From Nostoc sp. GT001 (GTDB lineage Bacteria > Cyanobacteriota > Cyanobacteriia > Cyanobacteriales > Nostocaceae), in contig NZ_JAUDRJ010000001.1 of assembly GCF_030382115.1 (NCBI RefSeq), positions 281,879-298,264 of the forward strand: a DNA stretch of 16,386 bases, given 5' to 3'. The notes under the pieces were generated by a model. It was not told where the DNA came from. It did not search any database and worked only from the letters and a program-made list of their open reading frames with translations. Shown here piece by piece: positions 13,903-16,386 of this stretch; within the stretch, counting starts at the first letter, position 1; every line of letters starts with the position of its first letter. The position numbers and the translations under genes were made by a program.

Positions 13903-16386
13903 TCATCCTCTTATTTTGGCTAAGGTATTGGTATATTGAAGGTCATCTTTTAAAGTAGAGCTGAAAAATCGTACCCAAATCTCATGAAAGTGAGATTGTA
14001 ATAAGCAAAAAGCTATATTTGATTGGAAAGCAAAAACTACAATTTTTTCGTTATAAACCACACCTTTTGGTAGAAATGTAAATGCGTAGGCATTGCTTAT
14101 ACGAGAAATAACTAATACACGTTCAAGTGGAGCGATCGCTTTAAATAATTCTCCCCTCAGTCGTTCAAATTGCCACCAAGCAGATGTAGAATGCTTACCT
14201 CGCTTCCCTTTAACCTTTGCCTTTACAATCTCCATTAAATCAGGATACTGCTGTGCTTCATCTTCGCTCATCTCCCCAAAATTGATCACATAGCGACGAT
14301 GTTCGTGTGTCGGGCTGCTATTTACCTCTTCACCACCAATATAAGGAAAAATTCTTTCAGCATTTTTTGCATCTTTCTCAATCAAGCGGTGCATTTCTGC
14401 AATGGGTGTCGCCTCTAGATTGCTATCATCAAACGTAAAACCCATACCTAAAACATAGCTTCCAATAAAGCTTTTATCAGCATTTGCTAATAACACCGCC
14501 GGATTTTCATTTCCCCCTGCATGAAACAGAAATGCAGAAATTAGGGTAACTTCTCGCCCATTAAGAGTTGATTTTAATTTTTGACTCGATTGGAAATCAA
14601 TCGCGTTTGCATCTACATTTTTCAATTGATTAATCATATCGTTTGCATCCACACCCGCCCGGAAATCAATTTCCGGGCTAACAGCAAAAGTCGGTTGAAA
14701 CCGACTAGAATTTTCTTCCCCATTTTTCTCAGTCCTCTTCAGAGGACTTTTGCTATGAGACAGGGAATTCCATTCCCTGGCGGACTTGTTAGCTAATTGA
14801 CAGTATTGTTTCCAAATATTAACTACACTCACAACTACTGCTGCAAGTCCAGGCCACTTCAAGCGCTTTTGAGCATTATAAATTGTGCCTTTATTCTGAC
14901 AAATCCAACGCAGTCCGGTACTACGAGTATCACCTTGAGCAATAGTATTTGTAGCAATTAGCCCAAACGTTCCACCTTCTCGCAATATCTCAAAAGCACG
15001 ACGGAAGAAAAACGCCACAATATCAGAATTCCCATGAGACTCTGGGTATACTTCCTTTAACCAATCTTGATAACCGGGTGCATGAGCATTAATTGTTGTA
15101 TTCTTCCCCGCAAACGGGGGATTCCCAATAATCGCATCAAACCCCGAATTATCCCTATCAAAAACCTCTGGAAACTCAATATCCCAGTTAAACGGAATAA
15201 TCCCCTTTTCCCCACTCCGCAACCTGCTAGCAATTTCCTCCAAACCCTCAGTATCAGCTTGGTGATATCGCCATCTCTTCACCAATTCTGCAATCTCAGC
15301 TTCTCTCTCCTCTCGCTGCTTCTTATTACTTCCCTCAAAAAATGCAGCAATTCTTACATCCCCCGTTAACCTCGCTTGCTGCAATTCTTGCTCTACCTTA
15401 TATAGATAATCCCGCTTTTGGTCATCATCAGCATCACTGCGGGTATCCAACGCCTGAATTTCCGCCCGATAAGAACGCGCACGGTCAAGTTGCTCTTTCA
15501 AATATACAAATAGCGGTAAATCGTCAGTTGCATCCTTCCCAAAAGACCCAATCTGCTCTTTCTTCAACCCTACCAGCGAATCCCCACACTTGAGCGCATG
15601 GTCAAGAAATGTAAACGGTAAATCCTTCGCCAGCGTCACCAGCCATAAAGATAACTTCGCCAAATTCACCGCAAACGGGTTTTTATCCACACCATATAAA
15701 CACCGTTGCGCCACCAAGCGACGCGCAATTAATAAAGGTTCTTCTTTGCCATAATTGCTAATTGTCGCATTCTGGTTGCGATCGCGATTAATTATCGTAT
15801 TCTGATTGCGATCGTTATTCATTATCGCATTCTGGTTGCGATCGCGATTAATTATCGTATTCTGATTGCGATCGTTATTCATTATCGCATTCTGGTTGCG
15901 ATCGCGATTAATTGTCGCATTCTGGTTGCGATCGCTATGAATTATCGTATTCTGGTTGCGATCGCTAATTCCCATACGGGTATTGTTTTCCTCGCGTTCC
16001 CACGCTTCCACCACCTTCTCAGCCAATTGACGACAGGTTTCTACCAAAAACGCACCAGAACCCATCGCCAAATCACAAACTTTCAGCGATAAAATCTGTT
16101 CCGCAGTCGGTTTTTCTCCCAACGCTTCCAACACCGGACGCAGCGTTGTTTCCACAATCGGTTTAGTGAGTGACCTGGGCGTATAATGCGAACCAGAACG
16201 CCTGCGTTCTTCCCCTGGCTGCAAGTACAGCGAACCCACAGGCAACAAATTAGGTGTTTGCCGTGATACCTTGCGACCTAGTGCAATCACTACATCTTCT
16301 AACGTCTGCGCCGCCTTCAGTTCCTTGAGGACATTTCCTGACACCTCACAATTTGCCCATTCCTTCAGTAACTTCTGACGGTCAGC
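13903..16386 (-). CDS. Eco57I-type adenine-N6 DNA methyltransferase / restriction-modification protein, partial, 3' end cut by IS
   Basis: The frame is open to the right edge (827 residues visible), so the true start is outside the window. Counting from the first GTG (16342-16344), motif I (DLAMGSGAFL, 91-100) binds S-adenosylmethionine and motif IV (IIGNPPF, NPPF at 408-411) is the adenine-methylation motif. A GSHYTPRSLTKPIV stretch precedes motif I, and YGVDKNPFAVNLAKLSLWL (217-235) follows it. C-terminal target-recognition sequence is present (FPYIGGEEVNSSP). Native sequence stops at LKDDLQYT (base 13931). The last eight residues are read from the IS, so the C-terminal part is missing. Two in-frame repeat insertions interrupt it (128-197 and about 522-563). 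It could be a stand-alone type IIG enzyme or a DISARM class 1 DrmMI-like methylase; no partner genes are visible to decide. Confidence 0.8.
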   Translation of the reverse strand, partial: ADRQKLLKEWANCEVSGNVLKELKAAQTLEDVVIALGRKVSRQTPNLLPVGSLYLQPGEERRRSGSHYTPRSLTKPIVETTLRPVLEALGEKPTAEQILSLKVCDLAMGSGAFLVETCRQLAEKVVEAWEREENNTRMGISDRNQNTIIHSDRNQNATINRDRNQNAIMNNDRNQNTIINRDRNQNAIMNNDRNQNTIINRDRNQNATISNYGKEEPLLIARRLVAQRCLYGVDKNPFAVNLAKLSLWLVTLAKDLPFTFLDHALKCGDSLVGLKKEQIGSFGKDATDDLPLFVYLKEQLDRARSYRAEIQALDTRSDADDDQKRDYLYKVEQELQQARLTGDVRIAAFFEGSNKKQREEREAEIAELVKRWRYHQADTEGLEEIASRLRSGEKGIIPFNWDIEFPEVFDRDNSGFDAIIGNPPFAGKNTTINAHAPGYQDWLKEVYPESHGNSDIVAFFFRRAFEILREGGTFGLIATNTIAQGDTRSTGLRWICQNKGTIYNAQKRLKWPGLAAVVVSVVNIWKQYCQLANKSAREWNSLSHSKSPLKRTEKNGEENSSRFQPTFAVSPEIDFRAGVDANDMINQLKNVDANAIDFQSSQKLKSTLNGREVTLISAFLFHAGGNENPAVLLANADKSFIGSYVLGMGFTFDDSNLEATPIAEMHRLIEKDAKNAERIFPYIGGEEVNSSPTHEHRRYVINFGEMSEDEAQQYPDLMEIVKAKVKGKRGKHSTSAWWQFERLRGELFKAIAPLERVLVISRISNAYAFTFLPKGVVYNEKIVVFAFQSNIAFCLLQSHFHEIWVRFFSSTLKDDLQYTNTLAKIRG
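13907..13930. repeat. IS right inverted repeat
   Basis: This is the transposase-start side end of the IS. Its reverse complement starts CAATACCTTAGCCAA and ends GAGG. It supplies the last codons and, just outside, the TGA of the truncated methyltransferase frame. Confidence 0.75.
14657..14779. repeat. Cluster of four hairpin palindromes inserted in frame in the methyltransferase gene
   Basis: Four perfect palindromes follow one another. The first has arms GCCCGGAAAT/ATTTCCGGGC (14657-14678), the second AGTCGGTT/AACCGACT (14689-14706), the third AGTCCTCT/AGAGGACT (14731-14748) and the fourth CAGGGAAT/ATTCCCTG (14761-14779). This combination is the style of dispersed palindromic repeats found between genes in Nostoc. 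Here it is translated as a low-similarity stretch (about residues 522-563) without stops or frameshift. It lies between VVSVVNIWK and the conserved GREVTLISAFLFHAGG. Confidence 0.75.
15754..15963. repeat. Seven 30-bp HIP1-containing tandem repeats in frame in the methyltransferase gene
   Basis: Seven units of exactly 30 bp encode seven decapeptides of the form DRNQN(T/A)(I/T)(I/M)(N/H/S)x at residues 128-197. Each unit carries a HIP1-type site at 30-bp spacing (15778, 15808, 15838, 15868, 15898, 15928, 15958). Five are exact GCGATCGC and two are GCGATCGT. Units alternate in type, and 15781-15840 is duplicated exactly as 15841-15900. The array lies between motif I and the YGVDKNPFAVNLAKLS segment, so it probably forms a flexible loop. 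Confidence 0.95.

Larger units (their letters stand above)
12479..13930 (-). mobile_element. IS4-family insertion sequence, 1452 bp
   Basis: The ends are defined by imperfect 24-bp inverted repeats (12479-12502 and 13907-13930, 19 of 24 identical). At exactly these ends both neighbouring genes lose family-like sequence. It carries one complete transposase on the minus strand. The ten bases outside each end (ATACCAGAAA on the left, GTATATTGAA on the right) do not match. IS4 members normally leave a direct target duplication of roughly 8-13 bp, so this copy does not sit in its original target. Confidence 0.85.

Noticed and set aside
14657..14779. Terminator cluster or gene boundary inside the methyltransferase
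   Set aside because: The reading frame continues through it and conserved family sequence follows on both sides; there are no T-runs placed as terminators.
15754..15963. CRISPR-like array of 30-bp repeats
   Set aside because: Units are directly abutting with no unique spacers, and the period is a multiple of three inside an open reading frame; it is a coding tandem repeat.

Overview
The window looks like plasmid or accessory DNA from a filamentous, heterocyst-type cyanobacterium (Nostoc/Anabaena group). The reasons are frequent HIP1 octamers (GCGATCGC), AT-rich intergenic DNA, clustered cyanobacterial palindromic repeats, an IscB remnant, and a plasmid core made of an actin-type partition pair and a MobV relaxase. 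No rRNA, tRNA or CRISPR array was seen.

Layout. (1) 1-890 is debris: the edge of an unrecognised gene and an N-terminally deleted IscB. (2) 1095-6281, minus strand, is one 1728-residue gene. Its first third carries the sequence signature of the two-double-psi-beta-barrel RNA polymerase superfamily (YonO / eukaryotic RdRP type), including a DYDGD catalytic-type motif. The rest is a long tail with repeated modules and an ASCH-like domain. I consider this the most interesting gene here. (3) 6329-6859, plus strand, is a divergent 176-residue gene with an internal duplication, ending in a clear terminator. (4) 7024-8007 holds two small unknown minus-strand genes, one with a C-terminal membrane helix and one with a perfect EF-hand-type loop. 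(5) 8189-9925 is a partition operon: a ParR-like adaptor followed by a ParM/StbA-like actin. Upstream is 1.1 kb of gene-free DNA with iteron-like repeats and palindromes, a good candidate for the centromere and/or origin. (6) 11014-12478 is a MobV relaxase fused to a DUF3991/Toprim primase-like tail. (7) 12479-13930 is an intact-looking IS4-family insertion sequence with 24-bp imperfect inverted repeats. (8) 13903-16386, minus strand, is a large Eco57I-type adenine methyltransferase / restriction-modification gene, open at the window edge. It is cut by the IS at its 3' end and carries two in-frame repeat insertions.

How it fits together. Regions 5 and 6 are a maintenance and transfer module. 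The IS has truncated genes on both sides; they are unrelated and there is no target duplication, so this is a rearrangement junction rather than a simple insertion. The polymerase-like gene and its divergent neighbour may be a plasmid-specific module. What the polymerase-like protein does cannot be decided from sequence alone.
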